From Campylobacter sp. RM16187 (GTDB lineage Bacteria > Campylobacterota > Campylobacteria > Campylobacterales > Campylobacteraceae), in the NCBI RefSeq assembly GCF_025319965.1, contig NZ_CP012549.1, positions 1,885,754 through 1,949,753 on the forward strand: a DNA stretch of 64,000 bases, in the 5' to 3' direction. Shown one piece after another: positions 26,502 through 34,573 of this stretch (the first letter of the stretch is position 1; every line of letters starts with the position of its first letter). Position numbers and translations under genes: made by a program. A model generated the notes under the pieces. That model did not search any database and had not been told where the DNA came from. It saw only the letters and a list, made by a program, of their open reading frames with translations.

Positions 26502-27906
26502 TTTTATCCTTTATCGCATCTATTTTTTTTAAAAACTCTAAAATTTTATCCTCATTTTCAACATATTTTCTTGGATATACTATCCAGTCTTTTACATCTT
26601 TTTTTTCAGAATTCATTCTTTTTTTATTCGCTGCATCAAATTCTCTAAAGTGCTCAAATCTCTTTAGAAGCTCTAAATAATCTATCTTTAAATAGCCCAA
26701 AAGCAGCTTTGCCAAATAAATTCTTTCCTGAAAAATTTTATTTTCTAATCCCTTTAAACCATTACTGTTTTTAAACTGCTCAATATTTCTAAAACAATCT
26801 CTCAAATACGTGTATTTTATATTTTGATCTTCATTTTTCACTACGTATAAACTATCACTTATATAATTATCTTTCATTAAATTTGCCACTTGTCTTATTC
26901 TGCTAGGTATTATGTCTTCTAGTGTAGAAAATATCTGAACAGATAAATTTGTAATATTAACTTTAGTAAACAGTATATCAAGTGTTAGGTTATCTATATA
27001 CATAACTTTTTCTACTTGATCTTCAAGTGACCAGATAAAACTCTCTTCTCTAGAAGCAAAGCTTTCTAAGTTATTTTTAGATTCTTTCAAGGAATATAAC
27101 ATATCATTGAAAACTTCTTTATCAAAATTTAACATTGATGGAATTATTATATACTCCAGCCCTTTATAGTAAAATTTGAGATTATTTACAGCAAACATCC
27201 AGCCTTTTTTTATGGCCTTTGCAGTATCTTTTGACATAGGCATTTTATCTATCATTTGCACTTTAAAAATATCATCGTAATTATCCATAGTAAAAAATTT
27301 TATATTTGGGCTATACCCGCATAGTTCTTTTTTTCCACTGATAATGTCTATCTGCTCTTTAAAAAAAGGTTTATCATTTTTATCTTTTATATGAGGCTCC
27401 ACAAACTCATCTATATAGTTTTTTAAAACTTCGGGCATAAGCTCATAAAAAGTCTTGCCATTTATTAATAAAACAAGAAAATAATCATTTTTTTGATATG
27501 ATTTTAAGTCAAGCTCATCAACTTTGTAATTATTTATATATTCAAATACAATTTTTGCTAAAGCAATATTGTTATCATTCGCATAAATCATAATAGAATT
27601 TTTTATAGTATGAGAGATGGCTTGAAATTTTTTATATAGGTCGCTTTCATCCTGATACTCATAATTTGGATATAGATAATATGAATTACTAGTGCCTCCG
27701 ATTTTTTTAGTAAAAAATGTTTTTAGATTATCTAAAGATGACGTAGAAATAATCGGTTTATCTATTAATTTACCATCTTGTATTTTAAAATCAACAACCA
27801 AAGTTGTATATTCACTCTCCTTAAAATTATGATTTTTGATCATATCTTTGATTTTGTCATCATCTATTAAAATACCGATTTTATAAAGTTTATGCGCCAG
27901 TCCCAT
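26485..27906 (-). CDS. cas8b: Cascade large subunit Cas8b (Csh1-like)
   Basis: The large subunit of type I-B Cascade, expected to recognise the PAM and recruit Cas3. It is placed before cas7 and cas5 and begins MGLAHKLYKIG. It has the loosely conserved TM1802/Csh1 look, with RIRQVANLM and YLAKLLLGYLKIDYLELL. At 473 aa it is shorter than a Csh1 with a fused small-subunit end; together with the next gene the total is 610, the expected size. The 161-bp gap upstream contains promoter-like sequence and a CRISPR-repeat-like element. Confidence 0.85.
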   Translation of the reverse strand: MGLAHKLYKIGILIDDDKIKDMIKNHNFKESEYTTLVVDFKIQDGKLIDKPIISTSSLDNLKTFFTKKIGGTSNSYYLYPNYEYQDESDLYKKFQAISHTIKNSIMIYANDNNIALAKIVFEYINNYKVDELDLKSYQKNDYFLVLLINGKTFYELMPEVLKNYIDEFVEPHIKDKNDKPFFKEQIDIISGKKELCGYSPNIKFFTMDNYDDIFKVQMIDKMPMSKDTAKAIKKGWMFAVNNLKFYYKGLEYIIIPSMLNFDKEVFNDMLYSLKESKNNLESFASREESFIWSLEDQVEKVMYIDNLTLDILFTKVNITNLSVQIFSTLEDIIPSRIRQVANLMKDNYISDSLYVVKNEDQNIKYTYLRDCFRNIEQFKNSNGLKGLENKIFQERIYLAKLLLGYLKIDYLELLKRFEHFREFDAANKKRMNSEKKDVKDWIVYPRKYVENEDKILEFLKKIDAIKDKNGTFF

Positions 27907-27962
27907 AAATTCATTATCCTGAAATATTTTAGAATAATTTTACATCTTTATATATTAAAAAT

Positions 27963-27970
27963 ATCTTATA
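27963..27970 (-). promoter_or_regulatory. Putative internal promoter (-10) for cas8b and downstream cas genes
   Basis: On the minus strand TATAAGAT lies 57 bases before the cas8b start in AT-rich DNA and fits the extended Campylobacter -10 pattern. If active, cas8b to cas1 would be transcribed independently of cas6. The ends of this element touch the sequence that matches the spacer-like part of the adjacent crRNA-like element. Confidence 0.4.
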
Positions 27971-27986
27971 TTGCTTTGTAATTTAA
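27969..27986 (+). promoter_or_regulatory. Candidate target site (protospacer) of the crRNA-like element
   Basis: Positions here match 16 of the first 18 bases of the spacer-like sequence starting at 28046; the mismatches are at spacer positions 6 and 8. The three bases 5' of it on the same strand are TTA, a possible PAM, and differ from the AAT before the spacer itself. The site overlaps the putative -10 of cas8b (minus strand) and the TTGCTT -35-like box of the crRNA-like element (plus strand), where bound Cascade would block transcription. Confidence 0.6.
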
Positions 27987-27992
27987 GAAAAT

Positions 27993-27998
27993 TATGAT
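27993..27998 (+). promoter_or_regulatory. -10 element for the crRNA-like RNA
   Basis: TATGAT with a TTGCTT box 16 bases upstream (27971-27976) and a further TATTAT overlapping its end; transcription would begin near 28008-28011, just before the degenerate repeat. Confidence 0.4.
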
Positions 27999-28010
27999 AT
28001 TATTTCTACC

Positions 28011-28080
28011 GTAAAAGAAAATTTTACTCTTTTAGGGTTTGAAATTATTGATGTGTAATTTAATTAATTAATTTTCTTTT
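28011..28080 (+). ncRNA. CreA/CreR-like mini-CRISPR: degenerate repeat plus spacer-like sequence
   Basis: Bases 28017-28045 resemble the array repeat read in its transcribed sense: the last 17 bases (CTTTTAGGGTTTGAAAT) match 15 of 17. The repeat stem GCCT-TTT-AGGC is replaced by CTCT-TTT-AGGG: the outer G-C pair has become C-G (28027/28037) and one C-G has become U-G, so pairing is kept. The 8-base 3' end TTTGAAAT corresponds to the crRNA handle TTTGAAAC. From 28046 a spacer-like sequence (TATTGATGTGTAATTTAA) follows and ends in TTTTCTTTT. It lies between cas6 and cas8b, opposite to the cas genes, and its last bases run into the 3' end of cas6. The role as a Cascade guide is inferred. Confidence 0.6.
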
Positions 28081-28760
28081 ACAATCTCCAAAAATCCGGT
28101 GCCAACGCTCATGCACCCGCTTCCAACACCTGTATCAAGTATCAAATTTATCATCTCGCTACTAGCCTTTATTTCCCATATAGCCTGCCATGCACGCATT
28201 GGCGCATTATTATTACCATAATAAAATAAAACAGGTTTATAAAGGTTTTGCCATTTCAAAATAAGCTCAAATTCGCCGTCATATTCATATCCTTTTATAG
28301 TCTCAAATCTCTGCAATGCATTAGTTTTCATCATTTCAAGATGTCTTGAATCCTGTGGCTCAAGATAAATTTTATAGCCCAAAAGTCCTTGTATAGCGCA
28401 AGCCGCATAACCTTTTAACAAAACGCTCTTACCTTCTAGCTCATTAACTCTATGAGATGATATTGATATGTTAGTGTCTAGCAGATAAATTTCGCCTAGC
28501 TTAAGACCGTTTTTTAAAATTTCCATGGCAATAAGCTCTTCAAATTTTGGCTCATACGAGGTAAATCTTATCCGTAAATTTAAACCTCTCAAACTAAAAT
28601 CAAAATTTGTTTTTTTAAATATTTTGCCTGTCTTTTTATGTCTATATCCGATATGCTCGCTTTCTGGTAAGTTATGATATATGAAGCCTTGTATAAGCTC
28701 TGGCAAAATTTTTGCAACCTTAATATTTGTAGTAGGAAGTTTAGAATTTATAATAAGCAT
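28068..28760 (-). CDS. cas6: CRISPR RNA endonuclease Cas6
   Basis: Cuts the pre-crRNA inside each repeat to give crRNAs with an 8-base handle. It is a RAMP protein with the C-terminal glycine-rich loop (LDTGVGSGCMSVGTGFLEIV), the hallmark of Cas6. His residues such as those in YHNLPESEHIGYRH near positions 28-41 are candidates for catalysis. Length is 230 aa. The ribosome site AAAGGA is 6 bases before ATG. It is the first cas gene, separated from cas8b by 161 bp that carry a repeat-like element. Confidence 0.93.
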   Translation of the reverse strand: MLIINSKLPTTNIKVAKILPELIQGFIYHNLPESEHIGYRHKKTGKIFKKTNFDFSLRGLNLRIRFTSYEPKFEELIAMEILKNGLKLGEIYLLDTNISISSHRVNELEGKSVLLKGYAACAIQGLLGYKIYLEPQDSRHLEMMKTNALQRFETIKGYEYDGEFELILKWQNLYKPVLFYYGNNNAPMRAWQAIWEIKASSEMINLILDTGVGSGCMSVGTGFLEIVKEN

Positions 28761-28860
28761 ACTTGATCCTTTAAATTTTTAACGCTATAAATTATAGATT
28801 ATATTAGATAAATTTTTAAATTATTAACTTTAAGTTGAGTTAAAATTTAACCCCCTAAGA

Positions 28861-28866
28861 TATGAT
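28861..28866 (+). promoter_or_regulatory. -10 element of a candidate small RNA
   Basis: TATGAT after AT-rich DNA and a C-run, about 43 bases before a strong terminator; no coding frame lies between them. Confidence 0.4.
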
Positions 28867-28940
28867 TTCATTGTCCGACAAGAAAAACCTCCTTTTTGTA
28901 ACAACTCAAATACGCTCCTTATTTTAGGGGCGTATTTTTT
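28867..28940 (+). ncRNA. Candidate small RNA with a CCUCC loop and a terminator
   Basis: Between divergent cas6 and moaC lies a -10-like TATGAT. It is followed by a weak 7-bp hairpin (28878-28884 with 28893-28899) whose loop shows AAACCTCC, then a strong terminator. No frame of useful length lies between. The CCUCC loop could pair with Shine-Dalgarno GGAGG. The transcript would be about 65-70 nt. Existence and function are inferred from these signals only. Confidence 0.5.
28909..28940 (+). terminator. Strong rho-independent terminator upstream of moaC
   Basis: A 10-bp stem AATACGCTCC / GGGGCGTATT (one T-G pair), 8-base loop, then TTTT. No plus-strand protein gene precedes it within 1 kb (the cas genes are on the other strand), so it implies a short untranslated transcript. 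Confidence 0.85.
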
Positions 28941-28959
28941 CTCCTTAAACTTTTTCTGA

Positions 28960-28965
28960 TATAAT
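28960..28965 (+). promoter_or_regulatory. -10 element for moaC
   Basis: TATAAT 25 bases before the moaC ATG, preceded by a T-rich tract. Confidence 0.6.
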
Positions 28966-28989
28966 CTTTTAAAACATTAAAGGAAGTAA

Positions 28990-29463
28990 ATGCTAACACA
29001 TATAGATGAAAAAAATCGTCCAAAAATGGTAGATGTAAGTGAAAAATCGATAACTACGAGAATAGCTGTAGCAAGCGGAATAATCAAAATGAGCGAAGCT
29101 GCATTCAATGCTATCAAAGAAAATACCGGCAAAAAGGGTCCTGTATTGCAAACAGCAGTAGTAGCGGCAATAACAGGAGCAAAAAAGACAAGCGAACTAA
29201 TCCCGATGTGCCATCCTCTACTAATAAGCGGTATAGATTGCGATATAGTAGAAATCCCGGAAATTACCGCATTTAAACTCATAGTAAGCGTCAAGATAGA
29301 CGGCAAAACAGGCGTGGAGATGGAGGCGCTAACCGGAGTTAGCATAGGCCTTTTAACTATTTACGACATGATAAAGGCTATTGATAAAACCATGCAGATA
29401 ACAGACATAATGCTTGAAAGTAAAAGCGGAGGTAAGAGTGGCGAATATTTGCGAGTTAAATAA
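28990..29463 (+). CDS. moaC: Cyclic pyranopterin monophosphate synthase
   Basis: Second step of molybdenum cofactor biosynthesis, forming cyclic pyranopterin monophosphate. Family segments include [45 protein letters not shown] and [12 protein letters not shown]. At 157 aa it has the usual length, with AAAGGA 8 bases before ATG. The next gene starts within its 3' end. Confidence 0.96.
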   Translation: MLTHIDEKNRPKMVDVSEKSITTRIAVASGIIKMSEAAFNAIKENTGKKGPVLQTAVVAAITGAKKTSELIPMCHPLLISGIDCDIVEIPEITAFKLIVSVKIDGKTGVEMEALTGVSIGLLTIYDMIKAIDKTMQITDIMLESKSGGKSGEYLRVK

Positions 29464-29701
29464 AGAGCCAAAGATAGAATATCCAAATTTTTGGGAATAT
29501 AAAGTAATATTTGAAAAAGATCAAAATGTACATAAAATCGTGCTTGATATTGTAGGTGACAGAGAGCATAAGTTAGTTGTCTCAAAATCAAGCAAAGAGG
29601 GCAAATATACAAGCTACAATCTAAGTGTTATAGTCAATTCCAACGAGGAGCGCTTAGAGCTATTTTCGGCCTTAAGGCATGTTTCAAAATACGTATTATA
29701 G
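29438..29701 (+). CDS. DUF493 (YbeD-like) protein
   Basis: An 87-residue ferredoxin-fold-like protein of the DUF493/YbeD family (…[25 protein letters not shown]…). The start is the GTG at 29438, which has a perfect GGAGG 5 bases upstream; an in-frame TTG further up lacks one. It overlaps the moaC end by 26 bases. The moaC-DUF493 pair is also found in C. jejuni (from memory). Some relatives may act as regulatory or lipoate-linked proteins; the role is unknown. Confidence 0.8.
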   Translation: MANICELNKEPKIEYPNFWEYKVIFEKDQNVHKIVLDIVGDREHKLVVSKSSKEGKYTSYNLSVIVNSNEERLELFSALRHVSKYVL

Positions 29702-29709
29702 GAGATATT

Positions 29710-30996
29710 ATGCAAAATAAGATTTTTTTACATACAATCGCGGAAAACAAAGATAATCCTCAAATTTTAGTTTTGATTAGAGAGCTTGCTTTCGATCTTG
29801 GCAAGAAAAAATTCAAAGATATCAAATGTCAAAAAGAGCTAAATCAAGAGCTTTTACATACTTTTTCAGATATGTGCCAAATCTTAAAAAGTGAAAATTT
29901 ACTAAATGCAAAAAGTATATCAAACCTTATAGACGGACTTATAGATGCCTCTACAGAATCAAAAGAACAGTTTTTATATAGGCTTATTTACGAAAAAGAA
30001 CAGGTAGAAAAGCAAATTTTAAACCAAAAAAACGATATAAAAGATAGCATAAAAAGCTCTCTTGAAGCAGTCGAGAACTATATCCAAGACAGCGATTTTG
30101 AAAACAAAAACGAGATAATAGGCAAAATAAATGATGCGATGTTCCTTGATCTGCAAATGCTTGAGATATTGAAAGAAACAACAGAAACCGCTTTTTTAAC
30201 GACGATAGAAAAGGGAGAAGATGTAAGAGATACCGCTACGGAAATAGCCAAAAACATCGTTTACGGCGCAATAAATGAAGGAAATTTTAACAAACAAAGA
30301 TTTTTAGAAATTTCAGGAAGTGTTATAGAAACTGCGACGGTAATAGCAAACGAGGATCATCTGTTTGCCAAAGATCTGATATATGGAGCTATCGTAGGCT
30401 CAAAAGACGGGGTTACAAAGTCTATTGAAAAATTTAAAGACGATATGAAATTTGCTCCGGATAGCCAAATTTTAGTAAATTCTGTTAAAGATTTAATAGG
30501 AATAGAAGAGGACTTTATTCAGATGCTAAAAGACTTAATGGCACAGACCGAAGAGCCATCAGCGAGCATAATAAACGATATTTTAGAAGATTCTCTTGAT
30601 AGCTACTATGCGAAATTTAAACGTATTCAAAACGAGCTAAGCGAACAATTAAACATTAGGCTAGAAGAGCTTAAAACAAACGAAAATATCAACAAATTTG
30701 TCAAAACAGCAACTATGAAATTTGAAGAGCTTAAACGCGAACTTGATGAAAAAAGCGAGAAGCTAAAAGAGAATTTTGATGCCAGTAAAAAGCTGGAATC
30801 ACTTAAAAAAGAGATAGATGAATTTGAGAAAAAAGCTGGTGAAAAGATGGAAAATTTAAGCAGTAATTTAGGAGAAAATTTAAAAAGCAAGTCAAAAGAA
30901 CTAGGAGAAAAATTTTATAAAGCTGCTGAAAATTTCATAAAAAATACAAAAGAAAAAATAGGTATCAAAGATGATGACAAGAATGGGCTAAACTAA
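29710..30996 (+). CDS. Large helical cytoplasmic protein of unknown function
   Basis: A 428-residue protein without signal peptide or membrane segment. The first 130 residues are helical and charged; the middle (ETAFLTTIEKGEDVRDTATEIAKNIVYGAINEG) contains two related segments, and the last 150 residues are a long Lys/Glu-rich coiled coil (…ELDEKSEKLKENFDASKKLE…). It resembles proteins I recall in Campylobacterota as DUF6781, but I am not certain. It follows the DUF493 gene by 8 bases, so it belongs to the moaC transcript, and a terminator follows. Confidence 0.65.
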   Translation: MQNKIFLHTIAENKDNPQILVLIRELAFDLGKKKFKDIKCQKELNQELLHTFSDMCQILKSENLLNAKSISNLIDGLIDASTESKEQFLYRLIYEKEQVEKQILNQKNDIKDSIKSSLEAVENYIQDSDFENKNEIIGKINDAMFLDLQMLEILKETTETAFLTTIEKGEDVRDTATEIAKNIVYGAINEGNFNKQRFLEISGSVIETATVIANEDHLFAKDLIYGAIVGSKDGVTKSIEKFKDDMKFAPDSQILVNSVKDLIGIEEDFIQMLKDLMAQTEEPSASIINDILEDSLDSYYAKFKRIQNELSEQLNIRLEELKTNENINKFVKTATMKFEELKRELDEKSEKLKENFDASKKLESLKKEIDEFEKKAGEKMENLSSNLGENLKSKSKELGEKFYKAAENFIKNTKEKIGIKDDDKNGLN

Positions 30997-31011
30997 TTAG
31001 CCCATATTTTT
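30983..31011 (+). terminator. Terminator of the moaC transcript
   Basis: A 9-bp stem ATGGGCTAA / TTAGCCCAT with a 5-base loop overlaps the stop codon of the helical-protein gene and is followed by ATTTTT. Confidence 0.8.
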
Positions 31012-31077
31012 AGAGATTATATTCTGCAAAAAAATAACAAATAAAACAAAATACTGAATTATGAAGTAATTTGATCA

Positions 31078-31644
31078 CTAGCTGCGCTTAAAGAGTTCAC
31101 CTACATCGTGATTCTTGGATTCAGTCCAAGGAATATCAAAAAATTTAACTTTCTGAAATCCAATAAGACTTGCGACTAAATTCGAAGGAAACATCTCAAC
31201 GGCATTATTATATATCTCAACTGCCGAATTATACGCTCTCCTGGCAGCTGAAATTTGTTCTTCTACTTCATTTAAACTCTCTTGTAAGTAGAGCAAATTC
31301 TCATTTGCTTTTAGCTCAGGGTAAGCTTCAAGCATAAGCTGAATGTTTGGCAATAAATTTGAAATTTTAGCATTTAAATCAAATTTTTCTTGTTGAGTTT
31401 TTGCATTTTTAGCTTTAGACCTCAGCTCTGTGATCTTTTCTAAAAGCTCTCTTTCGTGAATCAAATATTGATTTGCAGTAGCCACTAAATTTGGAAGCAA
31501 ATCATATCTGCGCTTTAGTTGAACATCAATTCCAGCCTCAATATTTGCCACTTGATTTTTTTTGGAAATTAATGAGTTATAAATAATTATTGCATAAACG
31601 GCTAAAATAGCAACAAAGATCAATAACCACATAAAATTTCCCAT
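31078..31644 (-). CDS. LemA-family membrane protein
   Basis: A 188-residue protein with one N-terminal membrane helix (residues 4-24) followed by a long helical bundle. The family stretch NSLISKKNQVANIEAGIDVQLKRRYDLLPNLV (in part), and YNNAVEMFPSNLVA near the C-terminus, are typical. LemA proteins are widespread and of unclear function. It stands alone on the minus strand. Confidence 0.92.
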   Translation of the reverse strand: MGNFMWLLIFVAILAVYAIIIYNSLISKKNQVANIEAGIDVQLKRRYDLLPNLVATANQYLIHERELLEKITELRSKAKNAKTQQEKFDLNAKISNLLPNIQLMLEAYPELKANENLLYLQESLNEVEEQISAARRAYNSAVEIYNNAVEMFPSNLVASLIGFQKVKFFDIPWTESKNHDVGELFKRS

Positions 31645-31835
31645 TACAACCCTTTAAAATACCTAATTTAAATTATAACAAAACAATACTTATTTTATAT
31701 AAAATAATAAAAATCTCTTTAAAAATTTTAATATATTAATCTTTGAATTTTATGTACCTTAAAAAACTTAAAAACTAAAAAAAATACGTCAAAGAAAAAA
31801 TTTAAAATATCTCTTAAGACGCATAAAACTAAATT

Positions 31836-33644
31836 TTACTCCTTAGATTTTGCCATTCTGCGGCGAATTGTAGGGTCTAGATAGCGCTTTCTAACGCGGA
31901 TATTTACAGGAGTAACTTCAACTAGTTCGTCCTCTTCGATCCACTCAAGCGCACGCTCAAGGCTAAGCTTGCGAGGCGGCACCAGCTTGATCGCATCATC
32001 GCTTCCGCTTGCACGCACGTTGGTTAAATTTTTGCCCTTGATCGGGTTTACGTCAAGGTCGTTTGGACGGCTGTGCTCGCCGATTATCATGCCGACATAA
32101 ACTTTAGTTTGCGGATCGACAAATAGCACACCGCGATCTTGCAGGTTAAATAGCGAATACGCAAGCGTCACGCCGTTTTCCATAGATACAAGCGCGCCAT
32201 TGCTTCTTTGATCCACGCTTCCGCTTAACGGGCGAAATTCCAAAAAGCTATGGTTCATCACACCTTCGCCTTTAGTATCTGTTAAAAACTGGCTTCTAAA
32301 GCCGATTAGTCCGCGCGCAGGGATTTCAAATTCGATCCTGGTTTGTCCGTCGCCTGTCGGATGCATGGAGACCATCTCAGCCTTTCTGCGTCCGAGTTTT
32401 TCGATAACAGTTCCGCTAAACTCATCAGGCACATCGATCACAAGCAGCTCAAAAGGCTCGCATCTCACGCCGTTAATCTCCTTAACGATAACTTCCGGCC
32501 TGCCAAGACAAAATTCAAAGCCTTCGCGGCGCATATTTTCAGCCAAAATCGTTATCTGAAGCTCACCGCGTCCGCTAACTTTGAATTTACCCTCGCCTTG
32601 GTTTTCATACTTCATCGCGATATTTGTCTTCATCTCGTTTGATAATCTCTCATCGATCTTATTTGACGTTACGTGCTTGCCCTCGGTTCCTGCAAGCGGG
32701 CTATCGTTAACTGAAAAAACAACGCTTAAAGTTGGCTCTTCTATGCGAAGCGGATCAAGCGGCATAGGAGAATTCGGATCAACTATGCTATCGCCCACAT
32801 CAAGCGCGTCAAATCCAGCAATCGCTACGATATCACCAACTCCGGCTTCGTCTATATCGCGTCTTTCAAGTCCTAAAAATCCGATGAGTTTTGAAATTCT
32901 ACCTGTTGTTTTCGTGCCGTCTGCTTTAGCTAGCATTACGTTTTGATTTTTGGAAATTTTGCCGTTAAAGATACGCGCGATTCCGATCTTACCGACATAG
33001 TTGTCATAATCAAGCGTGAAAACTTGAAGCTGTAAAGGATTTTCCAAATTTCCGCTAGGCTCAGGAACATGCGCCAAAATTGTCTCAAAAAGCGGTTTCA
33101 TATCGACGTTTTCATCACTTAGCGCGTATTTTGCGTATCCGCTTCTTGCAGCTGCGTATATGACAGGAAATTCCAGCTGCTCGTCATTTGCTTCAAGTGC
33201 TACGAAAAGATCAAAAATTTCATTTACTACGCGGTCAGGATCGCCTGCAGGCTTATCTATCTTGTTTACCACAACTATCGGGCGAAGTCCTAAAGAAAGG
33301 GCTTTTTTAACCACAAATTTCGTCTGAGGCATAACGCCTTCTTGTGCATCCACAAGCAAAAGCACGCCGTCAACCATCTTTAGCACGCGCTCAACCTCGC
33401 CGCCAAAGTCCGCGTGGCCCGGAGTGTCGATGATGTTTATCTTTGTGTCTTTGTATCTTATCGCGGTATTTTTTGAAAGGATCGTGATACCACGCTCTCT
33501 TTCGATATCGTTACTATCCATAACACGCTCGCCGACTGACTGGTGCTCGCTAAAGGTGCCTGATTGTTTAAGCAGCTCATCGACCATCGTCGTCTTGCCG
33601 TGATCGACGTGTGCGATAACGGCTATATTTCGTATATTTTCCAA
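31836..33644 (-). CDS. typA: Ribosome-associated GTPase TypA/BipA
   Basis: Translational GTPase of the elongation-factor family involved in ribosome assembly and stress response. The P-loop AHVDHGKTT is at residues 11-19, switch [16 protein letters not shown] and base-recognition NKIDKP follow, and the C-terminal BipA-specific part includes [13 protein letters not shown]. The start is taken as the TTG giving MENIRNIAV, which has GGAG 8 bases upstream; a TTG two codons before it is too close. Length is 602 aa, typical. Confidence 0.95.
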   Translation of the reverse strand: MENIRNIAVIAHVDHGKTTMVDELLKQSGTFSEHQSVGERVMDSNDIERERGITILSKNTAIRYKDTKINIIDTPGHADFGGEVERVLKMVDGVLLLVDAQEGVMPQTKFVVKKALSLGLRPIVVVNKIDKPAGDPDRVVNEIFDLFVALEANDEQLEFPVIYAAARSGYAKYALSDENVDMKPLFETILAHVPEPSGNLENPLQLQVFTLDYDNYVGKIGIARIFNGKISKNQNVMLAKADGTKTTGRISKLIGFLGLERRDIDEAGVGDIVAIAGFDALDVGDSIVDPNSPMPLDPLRIEEPTLSVVFSVNDSPLAGTEGKHVTSNKIDERLSNEMKTNIAMKYENQGEGKFKVSGRGELQITILAENMRREGFEFCLGRPEVIVKEINGVRCEPFELLVIDVPDEFSGTVIEKLGRRKAEMVSMHPTGDGQTRIEFEIPARGLIGFRSQFLTDTKGEGVMNHSFLEFRPLSGSVDQRSNGALVSMENGVTLAYSLFNLQDRGVLFVDPQTKVYVGMIIGEHSRPNDLDVNPIKGKNLTNVRASGSDDAIKLVPPRKLSLERALEWIEEDELVEVTPVNIRVRKRYLDPTIRRRMAKSKE

Positions 33645-33758
33645 AACCAAATCTCCAATCTATTTTCATCTAATAAGAGGCGATTTTATCTAAAAAATAC
33701 TAAAATTTTGTTTTATTGTTTGCCGGACAAACTTTATATAAATTTAAAATAAGATTGA

Positions 33759-33764
33759 TATAAT
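33759..33764 (+). promoter_or_regulatory. -10 element of the siderophore operon
   Basis: TATAAT 45 bases before the first gene. The start codon itself lies in a small inverted repeat (ATAGG / CCTAT) that could shield it. No clear Fur box was recognised by eye, though iron control would be expected. Confidence 0.5.
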
Positions 33765-33808
33765 TTCACAAGGCATCAATTTAATTATTATAATAGGTAT
33801 CGTTTCCT

Positions 33809-34573
33809 ATGCTTAAAGCACAAAATCTTAGCCTTAAAATCGACGATAAAATCATTCTGCACCCTCTCGATTTAGAATTTAAAAGCGGTAAAATTTATGG
33901 ACTTATAGGACATAATGGATCTGGCAAGTCCTCTTTGATAAAAATTTTGGCAAAACAGCAAAAAGAATATCAAGGCAGCGTATTTCTGGACAATAAAAAC
34001 ATAAAAAAGTATCACTCTAAAGAATTTGCAAAAAAAGTCGCCTATTTGCCGCAAATTTTGCCTGATACCTCTTATTTAAACGGTTTTGAATTAGTAAGCA
34101 TGGGCAGATATGCTCATCAAAGCGGGTTTTTAAGAGATAGATTAAAAGATAATAATATAGTTATCAAATGCCTAAAGATTACAAAAACACTCAATTTTAA
34201 AGATCAAGAGGTTCAAACCCTATCAGGGGGCGAAAAATCTCGCCTCTTTTTAGCAATGCTATTGGCTCAAGAGAGTAAATTTCTCTTGCTTGATGAACCT
34301 TTAGCTCCACTTGATATCTCATATCAAATAGAAGTTATGAATCTTATATCAAAACTTTGTAAAGAGCTTAAGATAGGCATTATTATCGTTATTCACGATA
34401 TAAACCTAGCCTCGCTTTACTGTGATAAACTAATAGCTTTAAAAAATGGAAACATAGTATTTAACGATGATGCAAAAAACGTTATGAATAAAGATAAACT
34501 AGAGCAAATTTACGGTATTCAGGCTTATATCATAGATCATCCGATCAAAAATCAACCTATAGCGATATTTTAA
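33809..34573 (+). CDS. fhuC: Siderophore ABC transporter ATPase (FhuC-like)
   Basis: ATPase driving uptake of a ferric siderophore across the inner membrane. Walker A GHNGSGKS is at residues 34-41, the signature is TLSGGEKSRL, Walker B FLLLDEP, and the switch His in VIHDINLASLYC. Length (254 aa) fits the FecE/FhuC group. It is the first of four same-strand genes (ATPase, binding protein, permease, receptor) with zero or negative gaps among the first three. FhuC is chosen by the nature of its partners. Confidence 0.88.
   Translation: MLKAQNLSLKIDDKIILHPLDLEFKSGKIYGLIGHNGSGKSSLIKILAKQQKEYQGSVFLDNKNIKKYHSKEFAKKVAYLPQILPDTSYLNGFELVSMGRYAHQSGFLRDRLKDNNIVIKCLKITKTLNFKDQEVQTLSGGEKSRLFLAMLLAQESKFLLLDEPLAPLDISYQIEVMNLISKLCKELKIGIIIVIHDINLASLYCDKLIALKNGNIVFNDDAKNVMNKDKLEQIYGIQAYIIDHPIKNQPIAIF

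Noticed and set aside
27906..27965. A CreT-like toxin RNA (ATG-TAA mini-frame or short MNLWDW frame) next to the crRNA-like element
   Set aside because: The frames are tiny and their ribosome sites poor; too weak to annotate as a toxin.
28017..28045. Repeat-like element as a terminator of cas6
   Set aside because: The hairpin is short and no T-run follows on the minus strand; similarity to the repeat with a compensated stem fits a crRNA-like element better.
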